From: Streptomyces spirodelae
GTDB lineage: Bacteria; Actinomycetota; Actinomycetes; Streptomycetales; Streptomycetaceae
NCBI RefSeq assembly: GCF_017676385.1
Contig: NZ_JAFFZN010000002.1
Span: 310,001-374,000, forward strand
Length of the DNA: 64,000 nt
Direction: 5' to 3'
Notes under the pieces: generated by a model
What the model was told of the DNA's origin: nothing
Databases searched by the model: none
Seen by the model: only the letters and a program-made list of their open reading frames with translations
Made by a program: the position numbers and the translations under genes
In this document: positions 32,182 to 40,274 of the stretch, piece by piece
Numbering within the stretch: position 1 is the stretch's first letter
How the letters are laid out: every line of letters starts with the position of its first letter

Positions 32182-32984
32182 GGCAGCAGCCAGTCGACGG
32201 GGCGCTGGGAGGCGAGATGGACGGCGCCGCTGACGGGTGTCGTCGAGTCGGGCGCCGCTGGTGGACCGCCGCCGCGGGACCAGGCGTACCCCGACTTCGT
32301 CGCCGAGGAGCGCTTCAGCCGTATCTGGACGGCCAGCGGACGGCCCTCGCGGGTGAACTGCTGTGCCAAGTCCTTGTCTCCCAGGAAGCCGCTGATCTGC
32401 TGCCGGGTCTGCGGGGTCCGTCCGACGGCCCGCACCGTGCCGCGCAGCATCCCGTACCGGTCCGTGGGCACGGAGCCGACGGTCAGGTCGACCTTGGCGC
32501 CCACCGGCACCGTCGCCGCCCTGTCCGCGGGGACGTAGAGCATGGCCACCAGCGGGTCGCCGGAGCTCTTGACGCGTTCGACGGTCGCCACGTCAGCTCC
32601 GGTGGTGACCACGGCGCCGACCTCGGCAGCCAGCGAGGTGACCCTGCCGCGGGCCACCGCGCGTACCGCGCGTACGCCGCGGTCCGTGCGCACACTCAGC
32701 ACCGGCGCGTCCTTCTCCACCAGTTGCCCCGCCTTGGCGTGCACGGCGGTCACCTGGCCCGCGACCGGGCTCTGCAGCAGGTAGCTGCCCTGGGTGTGGG
32801 TGAGGACGCCGGCGGCGGTGAGTTTGGAGGAGACCGTGCCGGTGACGGCCCAGACGGAACCCGCAGCCATCACCACAAGAGTGACGACGAGTACGAGAAG
32901 GCCCTGCGGCCGCGCGAAACGTACCGGAACGTCGAGTTCTTCGGGCGATTGCAGCTTGGCAAGCGCCTTTTGCCGGAACTCCAC
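32178..32984 (-). CDS. HlyD-type membrane-fusion/adaptor protein of NHLM exporter
   Basis: A 268-residue protein with a short cytoplasmic N-terminus (KLQSPEELDVPVRF), one transmembrane helix (GLLVLVVTLVVMAAGSVWAVTG, about 28-50) and an extracytoplasmic domain. The lipoyl/barrel-like parts are GSYLLQSPVAGQVTAVHAKAGQLVEKDAPVLSV and VTSLAAEVGAVVTTGADVATVE. LQSPEELD is a hallmark of the NHLM system secretion protein. The GTG at 32982-32984 follows AAGGAAAGG. It lacks the long coiled coil of Gram-negative HlyD, as expected in a Gram-positive. It is coupled to the C39 exporter gene and lies 213 bases after the precursor gene. Confidence 0.9.
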   Translation of the reverse strand: MEFRQKALAKLQSPEELDVPVRFARPQGLLVLVVTLVVMAAGSVWAVTGTVSSKLTAAGVLTHTQGSYLLQSPVAGQVTAVHAKAGQLVEKDAPVLSVRTDRGVRAVRAVARGRVTSLAAEVGAVVTTGADVATVERVKSSGDPLVAMLYVPADRAATVPVGAKVDLTVGSVPTDRYGMLRGTVRAVGRTPQTRQQISGFLGDKDLAQQFTREGRPLAVQIRLKRSSATKSGYAWSRGGGPPAAPDSTTPVSGAVHLASQRPVDWLLP

Positions 32985-33058
32985 GACACCTTTCCTTCAC
33001 GGTTGTTTCTACGGCCGGTCACCGAAGTGGCGGCAACGGCGCACGACCGTAACACATA

Positions 33059-33083
33059 AGCCCCGGAACAAAGTTCCGGGGCT
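33059..33083 (-). terminator. Strong hairpin between precursor and export genes
   Basis: AGCCCCGGAAC-AAA-GTTCCGGGGCT, an 11-bp perfect stem with a 3-base loop, lies 115 bases past the precursor stop and 75 bases before the HlyD start. There is no long U-tract, so partial termination is likely. That would leave precursor mRNA in excess over transporter mRNA, as in many bacteriocin operons. Confidence 0.78.
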
Positions 33084-33197
33084 AATGCTCGACCCATCGC
33101 CCAAGGGCTTTCTTGCGCAGCCCGGAAGGGACACGGGAAAGGTGTCAGTCAATGACTCGAAGAGTCGGTCGACGACACCGGAATTCCTGGCAGATGC

Positions 33198-33413
33198 TCA
33201 GGACTGGACGCCGACGGAGGCGCCGACGCTCGGGGTCTGCGCGGAGGCGACGCCGATGCCGGGGACGCCGAGGCCGCCGGCGATGTCGCCGGCCACGCCC
33301 TCGACGCCGCCGACGGTGTTGGCGACAGTGTGGAGCTGCTCACTCACGACGCCGCCGGCAACGGCGTCCAGCTCGGCGTCGGCAAGCTCAGCGGTCTCGA
33401 TCTGGTGACGCAT
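33198..33413 (-). CDS. Double-glycine-leader precursor peptide (bacteriocin-like)
   Basis: A 71-residue secreted-peptide precursor. The leader (residues 1-21, MRHQIETAELADAELDAVAGG) fits the GG consensus: Leu at -12, Glu at -8, Leu at -7, Val at -4, Gly-Gly at -2/-1. The 50-residue core is rich in Gly, Val and Ala (GVEGVAGDIAGGLGVPGIGV) and has no Cys, Lys or Arg but two Glu and one Asp, so it is acidic. The ATG at 33411-33413 follows GAAGGGAAG. It heads the HlyD/C39/ABC operon. With no Cys and no modifying enzyme nearby, lanthionine or sactipeptide chemistry is excluded or improbable. Its activity (antagonism, signalling or structure) is unknown. Confidence 0.85.
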   Translation of the reverse strand: MRHQIETAELADAELDAVAGGVVSEQLHTVANTVGGVEGVAGDIAGGLGVPGIGVASAQTPSVGASVGVQS

Positions 33414-33793
33414 GAATGCGCTTCCCTTCATTGCTTTCGGGTTTATGAGGGGGACTCGCCCCGAGCGGCAGAAAATGCCGATCAGGGCGCTCATCAGTCG
33501 GGCGTGGTCACACCCGGAAAACCGGACGAATTCGGAACCGGTAGCGGTCGTTCCGCCCGACTGCTCGAAGAGCGAAACACGCCGGTGCAGCCATCCGCCA
33601 CTTGAGGGTCCACTCGTCTCAAGATCTCCACATGGTGCACCGCCTGGTGAAGAGTCAGCACACCCCCGCCTCTTTTGTGCCACCCGGATCGGCGGCTTGT
33701 CCGCGCCGCTCGTTCTTGACGGCTCTGTGCGGGCTGCCTACCGTTCACCCCAGGACAAGGGACGTTCTACCTCCGGCAGTTGGGAATCACTCG
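33414..33793. other. 380-base divergent intergenic region
   Basis: It separates the precursor gene (leftward) from the sialidase (rightward). It contains the sialidase promoter candidate at 33716-33744. Open frames extend through it in both directions but show no conserved or signal-like peptide. No promoter for the precursor gene could be assigned with confidence. Confidence 0.5.
33716..33744 (+). promoter_or_regulatory. Candidate promoter of the sialidase gene
   Basis: TTGACG (33716-33721), exactly 17 bases, TACCGT (33739-33744), about 50 bases before the ATG at 33794. Both hexamers are close to the vegetative HrdB-type consensus, giving a leader of roughly 43 bases. Confidence 0.6.
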
Positions 33794-34942
33794 ATGCCGC
33801 ACGAGTACGTCAGCTCCGTACCGTTCCGCGCCGGGAGCGAGGGCTACGCCAGCTTCCGCATCCCCGCCGTCGTCCGCGCGGCCGACGGCACCCTGCTCGC
33901 CTTCGCCGAGGGCCGGGTCGACTCGGCCAAGGACAGCGGGGCCATCGACATCGTCCTCAAACGTTCCACGGACGGAGGGCGCAGCTGGGGCCGCCTGGCC
34001 GCCGTGGCCCGCTACGGCGACAGCGCGGGCGGCTCGGCGGGCGCCGGCCGCCGGGGCCGGGACTCCGGCGACGACCCGGCCGAAGGCACCGCCGGCAACC
34101 CGGCGCCCGTCGTCCTCGACGACGGCCGCGTCCTCCTCGTCTTCGTCACCAGCGCGGCCGACGCCACCGAGGAGCGCATCCGGCGCGGCGAGGTCGGCGC
34201 CGGGCAAGGGCGCCGCGTATGGGTGCAGTTCAGCGAGGACCACGGCCTCGGCTGGGACGCGCCCCGCGAGATCACCGGCACCGCCAAGCACCCCGACTGG
34301 CGCTGGTACGCCACCACCCCGGGCCACGCCCTCCAGCTGAGCTCCGGACGGGTCCTGGTCCCCGCCAACCACTCAACGCCGCCCACCCTCTCCGGCGACG
34401 ACGGCACCGAGGGCCGCTACAACGGCGGCCACGACCTCCTCAGCGACGACGGGGGCGCCACCTGGCGGATCGGCTATGTGGACGACAACCCCGACGGCCG
34501 GATCAACGTCAACGAGACCACCGCCGCCGAACTGACCGACGGCACCGTCTACCTCAACACCCGCAACGACTCCGAGGTGCCCGAACACCGCGCCGATGCC
34601 CGCTCCACCGACGGCGGCGAGACCCTGACCGCACCCTTCGGCCCCCAGCCCAACCTCACAGCTCCCGTTGTCGAGGCATCGGTGCTGCAGCTGCGCGACC
34701 CCGACGTGCTGCTGTTCTCCGCGCCCTCGCGCCCCGACACCCGGTACCGGATGTCCGTACGCGCCAGCACGGACGGCGGCGTCACCTGGCGCGAGGTCCA
34801 CACCGTGGACGAGCGACGGGCCGCGTACTCCGATCTGGTCCGGGCCGACCAGGAGACCGTCGGCCTCCTCTACGAGACCGGCGGCGACAGCGCCTACGAG
34901 ACGATCACCTTCCGGCGTATCCCGGTCACGGACCTGGTCTGA
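33794..34942 (+). CDS. Exo-alpha-sialidase (GH33-type, six-bladed propeller)
   Basis: A 382-residue sialidase-family protein. The FRIP motif is in YASFRIPAVV (residues about 16-25), with the catalytic Asp region DSAKDSGAIDIVLKRS after it. Four Asp boxes follow the S-x-D-x-G-x-x-W pattern: STDGGRSW, SEDHGLGW, SDDGGATW and STDGGVTW. The nucleophile Tyr is probably in RAAYSDLV near residue 343, with the Glu base in APVVEASVLQL. No signal peptide or anchor is visible, which is unusual because most bacterial sialidases are secreted. The ATG at 33794 gives the typical start. It may act on imported sialosides or be exported by an unrecognised route. Confidence 0.88.
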   Translation: MPHEYVSSVPFRAGSEGYASFRIPAVVRAADGTLLAFAEGRVDSAKDSGAIDIVLKRSTDGGRSWGRLAAVARYGDSAGGSAGAGRRGRDSGDDPAEGTAGNPAPVVLDDGRVLLVFVTSAADATEERIRRGEVGAGQGRRVWVQFSEDHGLGWDAPREITGTAKHPDWRWYATTPGHALQLSSGRVLVPANHSTPPTLSGDDGTEGRYNGGHDLLSDDGGATWRIGYVDDNPDGRINVNETTAAELTDGTVYLNTRNDSEVPEHRADARSTDGGETLTAPFGPQPNLTAPVVEASVLQLRDPDVLLFSAPSRPDTRYRMSVRASTDGGVTWREVHTVDERRAAYSDLVRADQETVGLLYETGGDSAYETITFRRIPVTDLV

Positions 34943-34962
34943 TCCCCGCTAGTCTCGACCGG

Positions 34963-35781
34963 ATGCCCCGCCTTCAGCGCATCACCACCCGTAACGCCCG
35001 CTTCCAGCAGTGGCAGGCCCTCCTGACCAACCGCACCAAGCGGCAGCGCGCCGGAGAGTTCCTGGTCCAGGGCGTACGGCCGATCACGCTCGCCGTCGAG
35101 CACGGCTGGCCGATCACAGCACTTCTGTACGCCGAGGGCCGCCGGCTCTCCGGCTGGGCCCGCGAACTGCTCGACTCGCCCGCACCCGGCGAGCGCGTCG
35201 CCATGGCACCCGAACTGCTCGCCGAGCTGAGCGAGCGCACGGAGGGCGACGCCGAACTGGTCGCCGTCGTACGGATGCCACAGGACGATCTGGACCGCAT
35301 CCCGGTGGGCCCGGCCTTCCTCGGCGTCCTCTTCGACCGCCCCACCAGCCCCGGCAACATCGGCACCCTCATCCGCTCCGCCGACGCCTTCGGCGCCGAC
35401 GGGCTGATCGTCACCGGGCACGCCGCCGATGTCTACGACCCCAAGTCCGTCCGCGCCTCCACCGGCTCCCTCTTCTCCCTCCCCGCCGTCCGCGTCCCCT
35501 CCCCGCGCCAGGTCGACGACTGGCTCTCGGCCCACGACATCACCGTCGTCGGCACCGACGAACACGGTGAGACGGCCCTGTTCGACGCCGATCTGACCGG
35601 CCCCGTCCTCCTCCTGGTCGGCAACGAGACCACGGGCCTGAGCACCACCTGGCGCAACCGCTGCGACCACACCGTCCACATCCCCATGCAGGGCTCCGCC
35701 TCCTCCCTCAACGCCGCGAACGCCGCCACAGCGACCCTGTACGAGGCAGCCAGACAGCGGCACCTTGGCTCTGCCCAGTAG
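34963..35781 (+). CDS. SpoU/TrmH family RNA 2'-O-methyltransferase
   Basis: A 272-residue SPOUT-class methyltransferase that puts a methyl on ribose 2'-OH of rRNA or tRNA using SAM. The N-terminal RNA-binding domain holds RNARFQQWQALLTNRTKRQRAGEFLVQGVRPI. The three SpoU motifs are visible: FDRPTSPGNIGTLIRSADAFGADGLI, LLLVGNETTGLSTTWRNRCDHTVHIPM, and GSASSLNAANAATATLYEAARQR. This is the knot-forming C-terminal domain with the catalytic Arg in the first motif. It starts 20 bases after the sialidase stop and could share its transcript. The target nucleotide is not readable from sequence. The trailing stop lies 121 bases before the ESX-like island. Confidence 0.92.
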   Translation: MPRLQRITTRNARFQQWQALLTNRTKRQRAGEFLVQGVRPITLAVEHGWPITALLYAEGRRLSGWARELLDSPAPGERVAMAPELLAELSERTEGDAELVAVVRMPQDDLDRIPVGPAFLGVLFDRPTSPGNIGTLIRSADAFGADGLIVTGHAADVYDPKSVRASTGSLFSLPAVRVPSPRQVDDWLSAHDITVVGTDEHGETALFDADLTGPVLLLVGNETTGLSTTWRNRCDHTVHIPMQGSASSLNAANAATATLYEAARQRHLGSAQ

Positions 35782-35795
35782 GCCGACGCAGGCGG

Positions 35796-35826
35796 TTGAC
35801 TTGGACGAACGCTCGGGCGGTAAAGT
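35796..35826 (+). promoter_or_regulatory. Weak promoter candidate before the ESX-like island
   Basis: TTGACT (35796-35801), 19 bases, TAAAGT (35821-35826), about 77 bases before ATG 35903. The spacer is longer than optimal, so confidence is low. Confidence 0.35.
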
Positions 35827-35902
35827 ATTCGGCTTGTTACGGTACGCACGCACGTAGACACAGACTGCGGCGTGACGAGCACGGGGGAATCGAGTTCACC
35901 AA

Positions 35903-36364
35903 ATGGCAGGGGGGAAGGCGTTGTCCTTCAAAGAACAGGGGAGCAGCTCGGGCGAAACCGCCGGTATGCGACTCGATGGAACACCGAATAATGCCGAGGG
36001 GAAGGGTGCAGCGGACCTGTCGGTCTCGGCGGCTGACAAGCGTGCTGCTGCCGGTTACATCGAGACGGAGCTCGGTCCGGCTGCGGTACGCGAGGGCGGC
36101 CAGGCTGTGCTGGCATCGACCAGTGTGTTCGGCAGCAGCAACACTACGCCGGGCGAGCTGCGGGGCTGGGACACCAGAAAGGGACTCGACTTCTGCTTGG
36201 AGCGGTGGGACGCGGCTTGGAAGAAAGCCACCAACCGTCTCAGAAGCGAGATGCACGCCCTCAACGCCACAAAGGTCGCTTTCCAGAACCAAGAGCTTGA
36301 TAGGGTTCGCGACTTCAACAGCCTGCTGACCCCGCCCAGCAGCAGCCGCCTCAACGACCTGTGA
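35903..36364 (+). CDS. ESX/WXG100-like helical protein
   Basis: A 153-residue protein without signal peptide or membrane segment. After a polar N-terminus of about 45 residues there is a helical hairpin (DLSVSAADKRAAAGYIETEL, then DFCLERWDAAWKKATNRLRSEMHALNATKVAF) ending RVRDFNSLL. The size and layout are those of ESX-type (T7SS) partner proteins in Streptomyces, with a loose W-x-G analogue (RGWDTRKG). It is immediately upstream (13-base gap) of the DUF6571-type protein, as chaperone/partner pairs often are. It shares spaced residues with the remnant at 15241-15471. Base composition is visibly AT-richer than flanking genes. Confidence 0.65.
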   Translation: MAGGKALSFKEQGSSSGETAGMRLDGTPNNAEGKGAADLSVSAADKRAAAGYIETELGPAAVREGGQAVLASTSVFGSSNTTPGELRGWDTRKGLDFCLERWDAAWKKATNRLRSEMHALNATKVAFQNQELDRVRDFNSLLTPPSSSRLNDL

Positions 36365-36377
36365 GAGGCGGGCCGAC

Positions 36378-38789
36378 ATGGAACTGACGTACCACGACAT
36401 CATGAATGCCCACTTCTCGGCACTCACTGAGACGGCCAAGAACTGGCGGTCGATGGCCAAGCGTTGCGGCACGCTGCGGGACAACTACCGCGACCACGTG
36501 CGCAAGAGAGTCAAGGGGTGGGCCGGGGAATCCGCGGGAGCCTTCTGGATTTCATCGGACATTACGCTCCACGAACTGTCCGCAGCGAAAAGCCAGGCGA
36601 ACAAGATCGCCAAACTGTTGGACGACGCCCACGGGCGCCTGGTCGAGGCACGGAACCATCTGAAGAAGGTTCGCGACCAAGCCATCCATGAAGGCGGCAT
36701 GAAGGTTGACGCGTACGGCAAGTGCAACCTCGACACCAGCAAGATGACGGACGAGGAAGCACAAGGGGCTCTCCGCGACCCCAGTCGTATGGACACCGAA
36801 GCCAAATGGAATCGCCGCATCCAAGAGGCGGTCAAACATGTCGACGACGTCGACTACGAGAATATGCTCTCTCTTAAAGCGGCTGCGAGAGACAAAGACG
36901 GAAAAGGCGAGTCAGGTGGATTCAACAGCAAGGCCGTCGGTGATGTGGAGAAATACGCCGCTCACCGATCTGCCGACCTTGCCGGTCGCCTCGACTCCTT
37001 GAAGGACGGCGGCGGCCTGAGCGCTGGGGAACGGCACGAACTCCAGGTGATGCTGCGCGCGAACGCCGACGACAAGCAATTCACCCGCACCATGCTCAAC
37101 TCTCTTGGGCCGCGAGGTCTGATCGATGCCACCAATCAGATGAACGCTTTGGCCTACCGATCTGATAAAGCTCACGGGGACCAGTATCTCGGCATGGAGA
37201 AGTCGCTCGCCAACGCTCTGGCGACAGCTACCAAAGTGCCCGTATTTCGAGATGGAAACGGCAAGAAGATTAAGTTGGGTTCCTCGGAGTACGGGAAGAG
37301 GTACTCCGCTTGGCTGCACAGCAAGGACGGGGCCTTCTATGACGACTGGCGCAACAGAATGCGCAAGGCCGGCGTGGAAAAGTGGACGAATGAATCGAAA
37401 GAAGCAGGAGGAGTCGGTGGTGCTTCGACCTATGGTCGTGGTTACCAGAGCCTGGTGACGCTGATGAAGCACGGTGATGGGTATTCACCGCAGATGCTTT
37501 ATGACTTGGGCGATGACGTTCGCGCGGCCGAGGAAAAAGATCCGAACATTTGGGATCACGCCGGCTTCGGCAAGAAGGCATCCCACGCTGGTCCTCCTGA
37601 AATGCATGACGGCCGCTTCGAAAATGACCCTTACGATGGCCTGCTTAAGATCATGTCCAAGGACCCGGACACTGCTGCCGGCTATCTGGATTCAGCCTCG
37701 GACGCAGATTTGTCAAAAGACGGGGTGCAGAAGAACGATCGCCTTGAATATCTCGCCAAGAAACGAGAATGGGAGATCGTGGACACTGACGCGTACGACA
37801 ATAATGACACGCTCGATAAAGATGCTCGGGAAGGATTTAAGGCGGCGCTGAAAGCCGGGGCCACTGGTCGACTTCCGGATGACCCATCACCGATGAAGAC
37901 TCCAGCCCACTCGGAGGCAAACGCCGGTGTGATGGAGGAGACAGTACGCGTTCTCGGTAAACCGGTGGACGGGGAAGAGACACATCCGCTCACCGAGAAC
38001 GAAGACAAGAAAGGAGATCTCGCCGACATGAGAGGCATGCTCGGCGAGCTGATCGCCGACTATCCTGCGGATGTGCAACGGAATGTGACAGGGGACGACG
38101 AATACCAGGCGAAGGGCGCCGCTGCGAATTTCGACAGCGGAGCCCTGGAGGGGTTCTTGAACAAATTGGGGCGCGATCCCCATGCCTACGCCGTCATCCA
38201 GGCTTCCCAGCAAAACTACACCCTTGAACATCTCCATGACGTGATCAACGGTATGGGGCCGGGGACAGACAGGAGTGACGCACAAAGTCTGACAGATGAC
38301 GCGGTAGCAGGCGGGGCACACGTCTCTGGAGCACTTAGCGAAGCCAAGGCGGATGCGCTCTACGAGGACAAAGTCAGTAATGCCAGGGAATTCAACGACC
38401 GTGCTGATAAGGCGAATGCTTGGGTGAACAGGTTCATCGGCATCGGTACGGGAAGCATGCTTGCTAAGCAGGGGCCCGAAGCGCATGTAGCTACGCCGGT
38501 TGGCTGGGCGCAAGAGGACGCCAACACAGCGATTATGAAGTTGATCAAAAAAGATGTTCCGCAAATCTCCGATAATGCAGAGGATAAAGGTAGGTACGAA
38601 TATACAAATTCCCGAAAGAATGTTGTGGATTTTTCCCGGGACTGGGCTGAGAGGTTCGGCAGGGAGAAAGGGCTGGATGAGAAAATACTGGAAGGGGTCA
38701 AGGATGGCGCTCGGAAGGGTGCCCTCGTCTGGTTCAACGATGGCTCGCACACTGCTGGGTCCCATGGAAATGTCAGCCCGGCTTCGTAG
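36378..38789 (+). CDS. DUF6571-type large protein, putative T7SS-associated effector
   Basis: An 803-residue mostly helical protein without signal peptide. Its first 110 residues form a WXG100-like helical bundle (FSALTETAKNWRSMAKRCGTLRDNY, VKGWAGESAGAFW, SQANKIAKLLDDAHGRLVEARNHLKKVRD). The middle (GERHELQVMLRANADDKQFTRTML, GYQSLVTLMKHGDGYSPQMLYDLGDDV) matches DUF6571-family phrases as I recall them. The C-terminal third (ALEGFLNKLGRDPHAYAVI, ASQQNYTLEHL) has no nuclease or ADP-ribosylation motif I recognise. It is probably a secreted or surface protein of the ESX type or a contact-dependent antagonist. Codon use is AT-richer than the neighbourhood, implying acquisition by transfer. No EccC/EccD secretion genes lie in this window. 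Confidence 0.7.
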   Translation: MELTYHDIMNAHFSALTETAKNWRSMAKRCGTLRDNYRDHVRKRVKGWAGESAGAFWISSDITLHELSAAKSQANKIAKLLDDAHGRLVEARNHLKKVRDQAIHEGGMKVDAYGKCNLDTSKMTDEEAQGALRDPSRMDTEAKWNRRIQEAVKHVDDVDYENMLSLKAAARDKDGKGESGGFNSKAVGDVEKYAAHRSADLAGRLDSLKDGGGLSAGERHELQVMLRANADDKQFTRTMLNSLGPRGLIDATNQMNALAYRSDKAHGDQYLGMEKSLANALATATKVPVFRDGNGKKIKLGSSEYGKRYSAWLHSKDGAFYDDWRNRMRKAGVEKWTNESKEAGGVGGASTYGRGYQSLVTLMKHGDGYSPQMLYDLGDDVRAAEEKDPNIWDHAGFGKKASHAGPPEMHDGRFENDPYDGLLKIMSKDPDTAAGYLDSASDADLSKDGVQKNDRLEYLAKKREWEIVDTDAYDNNDTLDKDAREGFKAALKAGATGRLPDDPSPMKTPAHSEANAGVMEETVRVLGKPVDGEETHPLTENEDKKGDLADMRGMLGELIADYPADVQRNVTGDDEYQAKGAAANFDSGALEGFLNKLGRDPHAYAVIQASQQNYTLEHLHDVINGMGPGTDRSDAQSLTDDAVAGGAHVSGALSEAKADALYEDKVSNAREFNDRADKANAWVNRFIGIGTGSMLAKQGPEAHVATPVGWAQEDANTAIMKLIKKDVPQISDNAEDKGRYEYTNSRKNVVDFSRDWAERFGREKGLDEKILEGVKDGARKGALVWFNDGSHTAGSHGNVSPAS

Positions 38790-39399
38790 CGGTGTCGCCC
38801 GTCATGAGAGGGGTCGAGGAGGAGGAAGTGTAACTGGTCGCGCTTTTCTTTGGGTGTCCGTTATGCTGTTGCTCAGCTCTTCCTGTGGCATGTCTCCCGA
38901 GCGGGATTATGCGATTCCGCGAAAACTCTGCGAACTTGACATTCCCAAGCGATACTACTCTCCGCTCTTCGGTCCCGGAAAGGAGGTAGAAAAGGACCCG
39001 CACTGGGAGTGGGGAAACCCGAGAGACTCGCAAGGCTGCAATTACTTCGTGGACGGCGACGTTTCAGTGTATGTGATGGGAAGATGGGCGAAACTGAATG
39101 ATTCCGTTGAGCCGAGCACCCCGGGTGAGCTGATCAAAGAGCACGACTCCGAAGCTGAGTCGAGAAAGTATCCTGGTCGTTATGACGTGGCGACTTGGTC
39201 CTCCGGTGCGGTTGCTGCAATAGATTGTGCACGTCCCAAGAAACACCCCGAAAGGTCGTTCACCAGGTTCCTCGTTGACATCTATGCGAACGACACACCG
39301 CTCAACGACGACCCCGATCGAGCCCACAAGGTATTCGGAAAGCTCGCTCAGGTTGCCACAGTCCAGATCGAGAAGAAGCTGCCTTGCCAAGGTGGATGA
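38764..39399 (+). CDS. Lipoprotein in ESX-like island (possible immunity or anchor protein)
   Basis: A predicted lipoprotein of about 211 residues. The hydrophobic stretch AFLWVSVMLLLSSSC ends in a lipobox Cys; the mature part (SPERDYAIPRKLCELDIPKR, NYFVDGDVSVYVMGRW, AVAAIDCARPKK) has further Cys and a compact alpha/beta look like DUF3558-type surface proteins. The start is uncertain: ATG 38764 or 38770 overlaps the previous gene by about 20-26 bases. It shares the AT-rich composition and strand of the two ESX-like genes, so it belongs to the same module. A protective (immunity) or surface-docking role is inference. Confidence 0.65.
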   Translation: MEMSARLRSGVARHERGRGGGSVTGRAFLWVSVMLLLSSSCGMSPERDYAIPRKLCELDIPKRYYSPLFGPGKEVEKDPHWEWGNPRDSQGCNYFVDGDVSVYVMGRWAKLNDSVEPSTPGELIKEHDSEAESRKYPGRYDVATWSSGAVAAIDCARPKKHPERSFTRFLVDIYANDTPLNDDPDRAHKVFGKLAQVATVQIEKKLPCQGG

Positions 39400-39504
39400 T
39401 CGCCTATTCGTTCGCGGCGCCCGGAATGCGCTCGATGAGGGAGTGATCGTCTTCACGTCGGGTGACGGCGGCGTGGTGCAGGGTCGGATGGCAGGATGCG
39501 GCGT

Positions 39505-40218
39505 ATGACTTCTGTTGCCTCTACGACTGCCGATGGCCGTGCGCCCAAGAAGGATCCCTGGGAGTTGCCCGACGTCTCCGGGATGCGTGTCGGGGTGCTC
39601 GGCGGGACCGGGGACCAGGGACGGGGGCTGGCGTACCGGCTCGCGCGGAGCGGGATGGCCGTGACCATCGGGTCGCGTGCCGCCGAGCGGGCGCAGCAGG
39701 CGGCCGAGGAGATCGGGCACGGGGTGCGGGGCGCGGACAACGCAGAGTGCGCCCGCGAGTCCGACATCGTGATCGTGGCTGTTCCGTGGGAGGGGCACGC
39801 CAAGACGATCGAGTCGCTGCGCGAGGAGCTCGCGGGCAAGCTCGTCGTGGACTGCGTCAACCCGCTGGGGTTCGACAAGAAGGGTGCTTACGCGCTGGTG
39901 CCCGAGGAGGGCAGCGCCGCCGAGCAGGCGGCGGCCCTGCTGCCCGAGTCGCGGGTGACGGCCGCCTTCCACCACCTGTCCGCCGTGCTGCTCTCCGACC
40001 CGGAGGTCGAGGAGATCGAGACGGACGTGATGGTGCTGGGTGAGGTGCGCGCCGACTGCGAGATCGTGCAGGCGCTGGCCGGCCGCATCCCCGGGATGCG
40101 CGGCGTGTTCGCCGGACGGCTGCGCAACGCGCACCAGGTGGAGTCGCTGGTCGCCAACCTCATCTCCGTCAACCGGCGCTACAAGGCACACGCGGGCGTC
40201 CGCCTCACCGACATCTGA
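39505..40218 (+). CDS. npdG: NADPH-dependent F420 reductase
   Basis: A 237-residue F420H2:NADP oxidoreductase, which exchanges hydride between NADPH and the deazaflavin F420 in the cytoplasm. After about 20 polar residues: MRVGVLGGTGDQGRGLAYRLARSGMAVTIGSRAAERA (NADP fold, GxGxxG as GGTGDQG, with SR for the 2'-phosphate). Then SDIVIVAVPWEGH, VVDCVNPLGF, AAFHHLSAVLL and the C-terminal MRGVFAGRLRNAHQVESLVANLISVNRRYKAHAGVRLTDI, all diagnostic. The ATG at 39505 is preferred to one three codons upstream. It marks an F420-using actinobacterium. Confidence 0.93.
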   Translation: MTSVASTTADGRAPKKDPWELPDVSGMRVGVLGGTGDQGRGLAYRLARSGMAVTIGSRAAERAQQAAEEIGHGVRGADNAECARESDIVIVAVPWEGHAKTIESLREELAGKLVVDCVNPLGFDKKGAYALVPEEGSAAEQAAALLPESRVTAAFHHLSAVLLSDPEVEEIETDVMVLGEVRADCEIVQALAGRIPGMRGVFAGRLRNAHQVESLVANLISVNRRYKAHAGVRLTDI

Positions 40219-40274
40219 GGGACCGGGCCGGTATCCGGGGACAGGGACGGCAGTCGGACGGCAGGTAGGGGACG

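Noticed and set aside
33414..33683. N-terminal extension giving a 161-residue form of the precursor
   Set aside because: The upstream residues look like untranslated DNA, and the RBS-preceded ATG at 33411-33413 begins exactly at a canonical leader.
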